Part shown: in pieces, positions 47,413 to 59,100 of the stretch | Numbering within the stretch: position 1 is the stretch's first letter | Layout: every line of letters begins with the position of its first letter | NCBI GenBank assembly: GCA_008508345.1 | Contig: QNGE01000292.1 | Span: 1-64,000 of the forward strand | From: Paragonimus westermani | Lineage: Eukaryota; Platyhelminthes; Trematoda; Plagiorchiida; Troglotrematidae | Direction of reading: 5' to 3' | Length of the DNA: 64,000 bases | The notes under the pieces: model-generated | Told to the model about the DNA's origin: nothing | The model's input: the letters and a program-made list of their open reading frames with translations, nothing else | Database searches by the model: none | Position numbers and translations under genes: made by a program

Positions 47413-50400
47413 CACTATTATAATATATTTCGGAGTGTGTAACTGTAAAAGGCACCTAGATGAACATGTGTTTTCACGATAGATCAAGAAGCTGTTTTTC
47501 GCAAGCTTCTCGCATTTGATATAATTAGGAGCGTCGCACATTTTTGACGCTTTCACCGCTTCATTCCTCTTTCCACTAACCTCGCGTAACTGGTGAGTCT
47601 TACCGAATTATAAATTTTTGTTCCGTTTGATAAAAATAGTGGCAACGAGCGTTGATTGTATTCTACTGTGCACACGTTTCAGTTTTTCCAACAAAATTAC
47701 CGACTATTAGGTGGCTGAAACATTTCACTGTATGTTGTACTTTCATCGTCAACTACGCTGATTACACTCCGAACGCTCCCCAACAACACTATACGCCTCA
47801 AGAAAACTGCTCATCCTCAGTGACCCCAGTCCTGGGCTCGACTCTTCATTTCATATCAAGGTTCGTTGTGATTCATTTTTCTCCTTTACACATATAACTT
47901 CAAAGTGCCTCTGGAAGCAACCGAGTTAAAATACAGCACTTTATCCAGCTCAAGTATACGAAAGTGGGCTCGCAGCAGTAGTTTTTTATCGGTCATTGCG
48001 ATTAAGTAACAGGCCTATCGACATGAGCGAAATCGTTCGCTTTAAAGTCACTTGGGACCGCAGCTTCATACATCGGGCCTCATTTACTCCACTGGAGCAT
48101 TTCACGCACATTTCCTAGGAGGATTTCCAGGGGGTTTCAATTATTGCTCGAGAAAATTTAAGGCTGTTTCAGTAAATGAAAAAAAACAAGCCCCCACCAA
48201 ACTAAGTAATTTTTAGCAAGGTAGTGTAGCGAGGATACCGTGACACAAAATACAAGAAGGGAATTGTTGAGGCAGTGATCTGCATCAAGCTCACCTCGGT
48301 CTTGTGAGCAGCGCGCGAACAGTGGTGGCTTCAAAGATGGGTGAATTGGCGGACAGTTTACTAATGTAAATGCAAAGAACGTTAAATGTGCTTCTCTCCG
48401 CCAAACAGGCCAGACCAACATTTCCTATTAATTAGAGTAAGCTCTGCTGCCGCCGGTCAACTACCAAAAGATATAGAGCATGTTCACAGTAATGCTCAGA
48501 GCATACCACTGGATTAGTTGTATTTGGCGTAAACCTGAAATATGAGTTATTCACTAATCAAAACCAGTAGTTACTATAAGACCTCCCACGAAGACTTTGG
48601 GCAACACATATCGATAAACCAGCGATCCCAAGTATTCAAAACAAGATTGGACCCTAATGCCACAGTACTATTGAACAAGTTATCGAAGTGAAAAGTTAGG
48701 CAACGTCAACAGTCTCGATGGACAAGTCAGTTTTGAGGAATGAGTTGTAGTTCAATGTGGAACAGGCTGAAGATGAACCATAATTGCTTAATGAGACATC
48801 CATACACAAAAGAGCTCCTCCGAGCAGTTAACGGGTTTTAAAATAATGGGGGAGGAACGAGCCCCGGAGAGGGGGTCGCACACACCACCCCAGCAAATAA
48901 CAATGACCGACAACTGTCTATTCGCACAACTACCAGATAGGCTTGACAAAGGAAAAGCGTCTAGGTCAAGGTCCAATTAATGTTCAGGAACAGGGGAGGT
49001 TGATTGTACGAGGATAAACACCTGGAGGATGGGGTTAGATCGGGATTCCGCATGGTTTCACCTCAAAAGTCGATGCAATTACTTTTGGAAAGAATCCCTA
49101 CACTAAATCTTAAAACAGTCGTGGGTGTAATTTGCGGTTGGATGAAACAGTAGAAAACCCGATGTACACAGTTAAGAATTGCACGCATGCACCAGCCAAA
49201 AGTGTCACTGATGGTAAACTAGTCACTTATGTGAGACAAATGCACGTGAATTCAGTGAGGTGTGGTAAAACTAGATAATATCGCAGGCCGGTCTGGAGTT
49301 AATAAACGGAGCAAATTGTAGGGTATTCCTGCAACAACACTCGCGCACACCTCAGAATTGCAGTACACTCTCTGCTAAAAATTTGCCCCATGTATGGAGG
49401 ATAGTAAACAAAAGTCAAACCTACCTTCTGCAACCTTCTACCGACAAAGTTTCATCATTGTAGTTCACGGAATATAGTGTGTCAAAATAAAAATCTTTTC
49501 AGTCAATTACCCATTAACGTGTTTGGAGAGGACAGCCGACGCAAGCTGTTGATGTTACCGATTATCAGTAGCAAAGACTTAAATCAACTACGGTATCTGC
49601 GTGAGTATCACATGGGCTCCCCTTTGACAAACACTTGCAAAAGAGCCTCAGCGTACACACAAGTGAGTTATATACCCAGCTATAATTTGGGACACTGTAA
49701 CGACCCAGCTTATTTGGCACTAAATACATTGCCATGTATATGCTGTTGTGTTACAAAGGTCCATGTGTCCGAACACTTGTTTGGACATATGGGGGTTAGC
49801 GGCAAGTACATAATGCACTCAGAATGTGATAAAACGGAACAAGCATTTACCATTAAACATCCTGGCCACACAGACAACAGTTTCCTTAGTCTGAATATCG
49901 ACCTCCTTTAACAACCGTCTCCATCTGATGAGTAAACGCTCACGTAGACATGTGCAGACGGGTTTTCATGGTGGGCGGAAGGCAACCAGGGTCTCAATTC
50001 TTGATCTGGAATCACCATGCGTTCTGTTTTGAGGTGTTGAGTAGCCAAGTCTAGTTGGACAACTGCGTGGACTACTAGCATGTGGTCACATATTGTTTTA
50101 TTCATTGTATTGCCTGTAAACGCGTAAGGATGTAGTTTTATCCGCACCACAGCGTAACATTTGACTGTCAGCAGATTAACTGAACTTTTCCATTGACATC
50201 TGGAAAGCTTTCTGAGCGCTGGTGACAACCCTAGTGTTAGCAATTTCTACCGTTAGTGCTGTTAGCTACTAGGAGTATGGTAAAAGCCGATCCAAGTAAC
50301 ATTCACGTTGAGTTCATTTATGGGTGCTATTCACGTCCACCGGATAGTCGGTTGCTCTACTCGCAACAAGACCCACCAACGCAAGTTAGACAAAGTACAG

Positions 50401-51883
50401 TGAATGCTTTGTCCAGTACACACGACGGCTTCCATAGATTCAATCGAGGGAACAGACACCGCCGACCTACGCCGCCAATCACCCTCTTACAAGTTCCGAC
50501 ACTCTGACCCGTGTCGCTGCTCTTCGCTGGCTTTTTTGTACTGTCCATATAAAGGTACATTCAGCGTAGTCAAACGGCATGGTGATACTTTCGTATTTCC
50601 ATGTGTCTGCGGACGCTTGTTCCTATCTTTCGACAGGCTTAATCGGCCCTTATCGTGAAACCTGATGTGGGAAAAGATGGACAGTCGACGAAAGCCTCTG
50701 CGATTACTTCATCGATTGATATTATTATAGGTTTGATCATCGTCACAACCTCCCCAGCAGCGATGTCCCAAACAGTCAAAACACAGGCGATCAAAAGTTG
50801 CTTAAGCAAGCAAAAGTTGCATACTATATTGATGTACGCTTATACATTTTCGCTGCGTTTTATAGTGTCACTTTTGGGCGGAATGTGGAAGATGGTCCCA
50901 TCCAACGAACAGTTTGTAAGTGAAACAAAGAACTTATTTTTGGACAGTGCTTGATAAGTTTATCGGTTAGCGTTAATGGGAGCTGCGTGGTGCGTGGACA
51001 AAAGATATCTTCGCGACGATTGCACGGAATCTTAGATTTCTACAAGGAACTGGAACGAGGAGCCCAGCGCGATGAACGCAACCACCGTTATGATGGTATT
51101 ATCTGTTGTCACAAAATTCTGTTTGCACTCAAGTGTTTGGTTGAACGCGTTGGAATACCGGCGGGTACTGAGGGCAACTGACCGTATACTGCGATGCGCT
51201 TAACTTGTTCTATCGTGCACTCACCTGCAAACTGATTCAGTGAATGGAGGGTGTATTTTTCTGTTAACTCGCTGCATTCTTCTGATATGTTTGAGAAACG
51301 ACCAGGCAGTTGTTTTCACAGGACCAACAACCATGGCTACTCAAGAGCAACAGGGACAAAGTCCAAGGAACAGGTCACAACACACATCTGTGTGCTAAAT
51401 CCCTACCATGTAAAGCACTCCAACTAACAATCTGTTATTATTCGTTTTCAACAACAGGTGCAATGTTTGGTGTCCTTTACACGTAGCTCCCTGATCTACT
51501 CAAAGATGATTTCGTTCAGCTAGATTTCTGTCCTCTCATTCATTGATGCGGCTGAGATGACCAAATATTAACTTAGTTGCATAATCCTCTAACGCGAGGT
51601 GCAAGTCACTTCGGAGCATTCGGATTTCAAGACGACAAGCAGTACTTTAACACCGGATGTGCCGGCCAGGCTTTGCTTGGACAGTGGGTAACCATCTTCT
51701 AATCTTTACAGTTAAAACAGCACTGATTCAAGAAGTCTCCAGCACTAATCGATGGAAAACAGTGTAGGAAGGGGATCAAACCTCATTTTTGACATTGGGA
51801 GTTAGGATAAAATATGAGGTGGTTAATGAAGTCCCCTGTTCACCCATTATTGCAAGTTTAGCGGACAATTAGAAGTGCGTTTG
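47413..51883. other. Long stretch without recognised genes
   Basis: The longest open frame, 49477-49911 (plus, 144 codons), follows a TTTTCAG and could be an exon, but neither it nor 49908-50243 (minus), 50655-50954 or 50951-51181 (plus) shows a known domain. A TTAATTAG-type AT-rich background predominates. Nothing else stood out. Confidence 0.4.
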
Positions 51884-52117
51884 TGTAACGTAGCGTGACA
51901 CCGTGCTGTTGGGGTTATTTTGGTTTTCGATTGTGTAAGTCGGGTGCTTGACTTTTGGGTTTTTGAACGATCGTTGCTTTTGTCGTCTCCTTTTACAAGT
52001 CTACTTTGCGAACGCCACTAAAGAAGAACGCTGTCCGCAAGCGTCTCCACGTTGTACAAAGTTGGTTCACGAGTGTAACGAGTAACTGACGCCAGAACGG
52101 CCAGTTTATCTGTTACA
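51884..52117 (+). mobile_element. Solo-LTR-like repeat, copy 4 of 4
   Basis: TGTAACGTAGCGTGACACCG...GTTTATCTGTTACA, 234 bp. It shares GGTTTTCGATTGTGTAAGTC, GAACGCTGTCC and GTTGTACAAAG-type blocks with copy 3. The flanks (GTTTG, CTTAA) show no duplication. It is the most diverged copy together with copy 3. Confidence 0.8.
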
Positions 52118-53229
52118 CTTAAGCCTCGTCAATAAGCTGCTTACAAAGCCTGTCCTGAAGAGGAATTGATTGGTGGCCTTAGAATGCAACAAGCCGAAAG
52201 ACCGCCACAGAGTTCGAAAAAAATATATTTACGTCGGGGTTTGGGAACATGGAAAGCGTTTAAACCTAGCCTGATCGTGCACCGAGGTTGGTAATCAAAA
52301 GAAAATTTCTCGAGCTGGGCTCACACACACAGAAAGCTCTTCTCTGAGATTGGAAGAGTTACGCAATCGACGGTAATTCATCGTCCAAAGAACACAGGAT
52401 CCCACTACTGGAAGGATTGCACGGGAGTTATTCACAGAACGGGTGAGTTGGAAATCCCACTCAAACCGCCTAAATGGGCACACAAATTAGTGGGAGGGGT
52501 TGATTCAACAGCACATGCAAAACAGAAGTTCGATGACGTGAGGTGGATTGCGTGTACAAGTCGGCGAAGCAAAAGTCTCATAACCTTTCGTTCAACATTC
52601 AGGCTGGTGCTCACTTACCCTGATCCACTTACGTAGCCGCTATGATGGCGAAAGAAATGGGGCAAAAGTGGTACGACCTTCCACGGAGTTGTTGAGCGAC
52701 GCGTACCGATAAACCAGATATCCCGAAGGTAGTGCTACGGCCAATACTTCCCCGCACCTCCTTCCGCCCCAGATACGTTCTGTTGAAATTTATTTTATTC
52801 TCAAGCATCATAATTCTGTGAATCCACTGCGGCCACCTCTTACTTCCAAGAAGTTCATACTTGACTCACCTCAGTCACATTTTTCCGGGTGAGTTGAGAT
52901 CATTTCTCCATAAATTAGCTTCCACTCTAAGGTACCGCCCGAATTTTTGTGGGCAATAGGGCTACCAAACAACTTTCATTAACTCGGAGAGCAAAGGTGG
53001 TTTGAAGGCCGAGGATCTCGGGTCAGCAATAGCGGACGAAGCATCCAGCGGGAATGCTCATACACGCTCAGACTGTGCTGAAACAACTACTGCTATTTAA
53101 AGTGCTTGCGAAATTCTTCCACCATCTACTTATTTCCCCTGGCTAGTAGGAGCGCCTTCTAAAGCCCCTCCTCGTACTGTTCTCCTTGTTTTTGTACCCA
53201 GCCAAGTGAAGGGGTTGCCCTCAAACGCG
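52118..53229. other. No recognised gene
   Basis: May include the decayed 5' part of LINE-3. Opposing short open frames at 52432-52636 are unrecognised. Confidence 0.4.
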
Positions 53230-55080
53230 CGTGTGCTACTTGTCTGAGCTTTCCAAAAAACAACCAGAAATCATACTGCCGGTCCACAGTGTCAGCGCTT
53301 GCGTTGTTGCTTTCACCAGGTCCTTGGATTCAGAGGGTACCAATTACAGTAGACTACATGTTCCCGAATATTCACATCACCAGAGAAACTCCTCTCTTGG
53401 ACACCCGGGGATTGTGCATTCCTCTTGAACCAGAAGCTTCCGTTGTTGGCTGTCACAGGGAAGTTGACCTCCCAGAGAAATGTGACACATTCTGGCAAAA
53501 ATTTAAGCTTCGTGGCAGTGAAAAGCTCTCCGTCGGTTTATGTTTCCTTATGAGTAATTTAAATCTACTCAAAAGCAAACGGGAAGCTGCTCCTCAGGTG
53601 GACAGTGATCGTGAATTTTTGGAATTCCCGACCCTGTTGATTTGTAGGAAAGACTGATCACACGCCGGGGGATCTATAAGATATCGCGAATGAACGTCAC
53701 CTGGTAGATAGAGTGGTTATCAAGACACCGCTGAAGCACAGTGACTACTTTTTACCAGTTTCGGCTCTTATATGTTACCAGCTCCAAAAAGATGTGGCAG
53801 ATAAGGTTTCAGGATACTAAGAGAACAAAACGCCAATTTATAGAATTTATTTTTGATTGCTCCCAGTTGCAGGTATGACCCAGTGAACTCGGGTAATCAC
53901 TGTTTTGACGCTGTCATCTACGAAGCTGAAGAAGCATCTAATCCATGCATACTATGAAAGTTCTTCTCTTGTTAACCGAATCAGCGGAAAACGCCGTCTT
54001 TTTGACGTCTGGTATTGTCTGTTCTCTGAGCAGAAGCTAATGAACAAGTCGGCGGGTCTAGAATCCCTCGCACAGTAAGAAAAAGATACAGGTAAAAATC
54101 TGTTAACACATCTAGCAGACACGAACAAAAGTAGCCCGTGAGATTAAGGAATTTCCATCAAAGTGTATGCGCTGCCAAGGAATAACGGAACCCTAAGCGC
54201 TTTATCCGCGGCTTACCGAGGAGGAACCCTGACCCAACCCCCAGGCGTTGCCGAGGTGTTCGGGAAATAATGTTCGGCAGTCTGAAATTTGGCTTTGCCA
54301 TACTGGCATCTGATTCTCCTTCACAGCATCTTTCAATACCCAATCTTGACAGCTGACTTCTCTGCGCTTGATGTTCAGAATGTTCCGTTTGAGATCAATC
54401 CTTGCAGAGTAATGAGACAGGGCAAGATCCATCCCTGGATCTTAAAAAGGATGGCCATTGGTGTGATGGTGCCCCTCCATAATCCATGCAAACAGACATT
54501 TTGGACCGCCACTCCGCCACCGCGGCATGGGAAGGGGGTTCTACATAAGACTGTCAACCTCCTGCTAGTTATCGGCCAATCAGGCACGCCAGCATCCCAC
54601 AGAATACAGTGCAGCGCCTGTCGAAACGCGTTATGCTCAGGCATTTTTTCTCAAAGTCCTCATGGCTTCGTTTCCGACCAGTCATGAATAACCACTATGT
54701 CGCGTTAATTTAGCCTGAGAGAAACTGAAAACAATGACCAAATCCCCGCTGCCATCTTAGACTTTTTCCAAAGCCATTAACGGTGTCCCACACGGTCCTG
54801 TTGCACATGAAATGGGAGCTCATTGCATCCGGAATGAGGTTCTATTCTGTGTTAAAATCCCTCTTGGTAACAGAGCTTTAAGAGTAAAACCGAGTAGGAC
54901 CTGCCTTCTCCATTCCGGATCTTTGATGAAGACCTCCAAGGACATGTGGTTGGTTCACTGTTATTCTGGTAAATATAAATAATCTTCTCGGATGTATTCC
55001 TAAGGACGCCCCCCAATATGCTGATAACTTCAAAATCTGAGAATCTTGTGAGCTCGATGTATTACACACTGTCGTTCCTC
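53230..55080 (+). pseudogene. CR1-like LINE ORF2 relic with endonuclease and reverse transcriptase (LINE-3)
   Basis: The endonuclease part is readable at 53289-53850: DTFWQKFKLRGSEKLSVGLC (for the WCxxxLxGxxxLLVGxxY series), a LLICRKD string where LICGDF is expected, and KTPLKHSDYFLPVSALIC for the SDH motif, here SDY. The connecting domain has RNPKRFIRGLPRR near 54185. RT: FEINPCRVMRQGKIHPWILK near 54390, FSQSPHGFVSDQS near 54650, DFFQSH/AINGVPHG near 54760 in two frames, IRNEVLF, NINNLLGCIPKDAPQYADNF with YADN at 55017-55028 in place of YADD. Stops and frameshifts throughout. It belongs to the same broad family as LINE-2. Confidence 0.82.
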
Positions 55081-55346
55081 ATGTTGAGTGATGGTCAGGT
55101 GACTGAAATCTCTCCCTGAACAACAGCAAATGTGCGTATACGTCGTTCGTAGGAGACTTCTGGAATCTGCTCGCGATAATTGTTGCATAGTGTAGAACAG
55201 AAATAGCGGAATGATCAGGTCGCCCGATCGTCTTGAGAGGAGAAACAGTAACTGCCCTGTTAACTCCAATCGATAACCCCGCGATTAGGACTTCCGAGAC
55301 AGGTTAAGAACACTGAACTCATTAAACCTGCGAGGCAATATTTTAG
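55081..55346. other. Spacer, probably LINE-3 remainder
   Basis: No readable motif; continues the decayed LINE. Confidence 0.4.
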
Positions 55347-55613
55347 ATTACTGATGAGTGGTGAGGGGTTTGGTTCATTTTCAACTTGAACATAACCCAC
55401 ATTTGACAGCAGCTTCCGCATTCAGATAGACTTTCCAGCCAGCCTCTTTCGAGAAAGGAGCACTAGACTCGAGCTCTAATGAGAGCGAAACTCGAGTCTA
55501 ATGCTTCTCAAAAGAGGCTGGCTGGAAGGTCTGTCTAAATGCGAGACCTGCGATCAAATGTGAGTGATGTTCAACTTGAAAATAAACCAAATCCCCGACT
55601 ACCCATCAGTAAT
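55347..55613. repeat. 267-bp near-perfect palindrome (foldback/MITE-like)
   Basis: The left arm begins ATTACTGATG at 55347 and the right arm ends CATCAGTAAT at 55613. Arms of about 125 bases pair with only scattered mismatches and one small indel; the longest uninterrupted stretches include TTCCAGCCAGCCTCTT and CTAGACTCGAG/CTCGAGTCTA. The loop is 55474-55490 (CTCTAATGAGAGCGAAA), itself with a CTCT/AGAG stem. It fits a foldback or MITE-like element, or a hairpin transcript source. It ends about 525 bases before the spo11 ATG. No target duplication is evident. Confidence 0.9.
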
Positions 55614-56138
55614 GTAGCAAAAGTCGACCAAAAGAGATAATTAGGGATGTGGCCGTCGTCCGAACTATCCGTCTCTTATTACTGCCGGATGGCCGTCAAA
55701 AAGTGACTTGGAACTTTTGAGGTGATAAAATGATCCTTCTCTCGCATAGATAAATATACCTTATTTGAGAACACTTCTTTAGTGTACTAATCAAGTCGGC
55801 TTGAAGAAGAACCTATTGGCCATTAAACATGTCCAGCTAGTGGTCACCAATATAGTCGCTGGCCTTCTCTGACGAGTAACGTCTGGACGTTCTCAGTTTT
55901 CATCTACTTGAGTATCAAGTACTTCGCGGTGACTTAATCCATACCCAGCTTTCTTTAGGATAGGGCTCGTAGAGCACCATGTTACCTCGTTGACCAAAAA
56001 CAGTCAGAAGCGTTGAAACAATAAGCTCTGCAAATTTCAATCGCAGGCTCTTTTTAGACAGCAATTTCCGTTTAGAGAATAATCGACATTTTTCTTTGTT
56101 TTAATGTTGTAGTACGCAAAACTAAGATCACATCTGAG
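55614..56138. other. spo11 upstream region
   Basis: The presumed promoter and 5' untranslated region of spo11. No TATA box or other element can be named with confidence. Confidence 0.4.
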
Positions 56139-59100
56139 ATGACTGATGTGTTATCGCGTTTAGAAGCAATAGCAGAAACACTGTTTCGCGCAATATTCCA
56201 GGAAGCCAATGAAGATAATGAAAAGTAAATTCAGAATGACTAAAGCAATCACTATTATTTAAGCTATAATATTCAATACATTGTGCGGGACCCTGAACGT
56301 TGTGGTAATACTTCGAAATTCGGTTCACTAACTGTTGTTACTTAATGAAGCTCAAATGAGCTTTGTCATTGCCAAGATACATCAAGCCATGTTATACGAA
56401 TCTTGCATAACCAAAAGGTGAGATTTAGTTCGAATCATGCAGGAACAGTTTTATAGGAGCATATACTATGGAAATCCTGAGCTTTTCAAACACCAAAATG
56501 CTGTTGACAGAGCCTTAGCACGTTTATGCATGTGGCTGGAAGTCCCACGATGGATTCTAAGAGTGGTAAATAAGCATTTCCAGGAAGATTAATATCAGTA
56601 GAGAGCAAGTGGAAAATTGAAATTATTTGGTGACTTGACATGGACAATAGAAAATGGAAAAAGCATACGGTCTGCCAAAGATAAGGTAAACAATGAATGC
56701 TTTCTGACGGATGAAGCAATTCACATTAAGTTCAATTAGAGATAAGGACGTAACAACCCATTTTTACGGACTGAGTTAAGCATGAGATACAATGTAATCG
56801 TCGACATAAAATAGGTTGTTCATCAGTTGGCCCGCAATTTCTGCGAGAGTTACGGCTTTAGTCAATTATGGTTGACAAAACCTAACGAATGAACGGAACG
56901 TTTTACGTGGAAACTGGATCCTCATAAAGTCGAACCACGGTCACTAATAAACAAAATATTCAGGTTCCTGGCTCATTAACACATCAGTCGAATAAGAGTC
57001 AGCGTACATAAACAGAGTCTAAAAGCTTCGCGTTTTAAAGGCGGAGTGGGGGTCAGATTACCAATAAACATTAAGCAGCGAAGGGGTCTACACTGAATAA
57101 AGCATGCAAACGCAATGCACACATGAAAACCGCTTGCAAAAGTTTAAGTACGCTATATGGGAAAAATATACAAATCCACGCTGAGGTTCTATCGAAATTC
57201 TGTTGTTCCTTTTCAAACCGTAAAACCAGTTTGAATAACGATGATGCACACGTGAAGAGAGAATTTTCATCACCGACTGACGGAAACATACATCACTTAG
57301 CAGTTTATGACAGTCTATGATGTCACGTAACCTCTCATTTGACCAACTACCAACTTCACATGAAGTTGTTCATGCGTTTGAAAAAGAAACCCCTTTTATT
57401 CGTCGTGTAAAGTGCTATTTTTCGTTCATATGGAGACATTTCGCAACGAAAACCTAAAAAACTGCCAGTTTTTTTAAGTCACGATGCGCATTTCCCTACG
57501 TTATGCACTAGTATGCATGAGCAGGATACTGCGAAGACGCCCAAAATGCAACGAAGGGCAGTCGAGATAACGTGGTATCGACTCAGTACTCGCACCATTA
57601 ACAATCAGTATTGTTGATCATGAGCTATCGCGAGCTCGGATGAGTGGCCGCCCGTTAAACGTTAGCATGCTCAAAACACAACCGCAAGTACGCACTTTCC
57701 AGTGTGTGGATTTGATGCTATCAGTACCAAAAAGAAACCTGAGGAACAAAGAAAAACATGATCCAAAAACACGCACGTTGGATCCTACAACACAACACGT
57801 GCTGTGATGTAAAACTGTTATATGCGTTTTTGTAATATAACTACAACTTAGTCGGAGATTAAATGTGACTGTCAGGTTAGAGCAGCGTGTGAACTGAATT
57901 CTCCAACTTTACAATATTTCAGGTGAGGTCGGAGAATTAGGAGTATCATCTGTGTTTATACTTGCAGATGCACGTCGCTGGGACCAAAGCAGATGTTGGA
58001 GACAGATAGAAAGACATGAATCACTCAGACTTGCATTCACGAATACAAATGCGGACCAATCAAGAAGTGCCCATGGGAACAACTCCCGTGATAGATACAC
58101 GTTCCACTGACATGAGAAGAACAGTAAGGGAAACAGGATTAAGTAGGGGACATTAGCAATGGCTGGCAACAAGAGCGAACAGAGACAGAAAGGAACCAAC
58201 AGGAATGTAATATAAATCGATAGACAAAAAGTACTAAGCGCATGAGAAGAGAGTAAGCTGCAACTACACAGAATCCAGCTTAGGCTTACGCAATCACTAT
58301 ATCCCATGAGGGCGCATCTAGTGATCTGTGACGCGCCCTGTTAAAGCTGCAGCTGTGGTTAGAAAGTGTCAACTGTGAGAGCGAAACCTCGTATCCATAA
58401 AGACGTCGAAGGTGGAGAGAATGAGTGTACTTACGGAAAGAAACGCACATCTAAACAACGAGTAAAAACTTCGTAACCCATCAGGTCTAAGTTGTACACC
58501 GGATTCTTAGGAAAGCCACATAACAGCTGGTTGAAGCGAGATAAAATCCGAGTACCTACGAAAAAAGCCTAAAATGATCTTGCTTTTACAATTTCTATAT
58601 ACGACACAGGTCTCACCATTTTGCCTAATGTGTGTGGGCCAGTTCTAACAAACAGTCAACTGTACAAAGTTTGGATATTCAAAGTACAAGCAATCATTCG
58701 ATCACAATTATTAACGATATGCGGTTATTATTATGGAACAATCTGTTTTCCAACTTTGAACGAGTTGGTATAAACGACTGCTGCGCAAACTAAGGAATGG
58801 ATCGATATGGATACTTTTAACTGTAAATTAATGACTGCTTGGCAACGGAAAAATGGGAACCGAGTTTTTGGAAAATACGGTCACCAGGAAGAACGAAGAT
58901 TATAACTTTAGTAATTTCTCTACTTTCTTCCTTACGTCCCTAATATTTCTATGCATTCATTCCATTGCAGATACTGAGTTTGCCGGATGGAGATATGAGT
59001 GAGCTCGGTAAGAGTAAATAAACGATAAACAATCCGTTAAAAGAATTCACATGTGAAGCGCGCTTTGTGCTAGTGGTTGAGAAAGATACAATATTTCAAA

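Noticed and set aside
57909..58307. 132-codon hydrophobic minus frame inside spo11 intron 5
   Set aside because: Biased Leu/Ser/Phe composition opposite a purine-rich strand, with no domain, signal or splice pattern.
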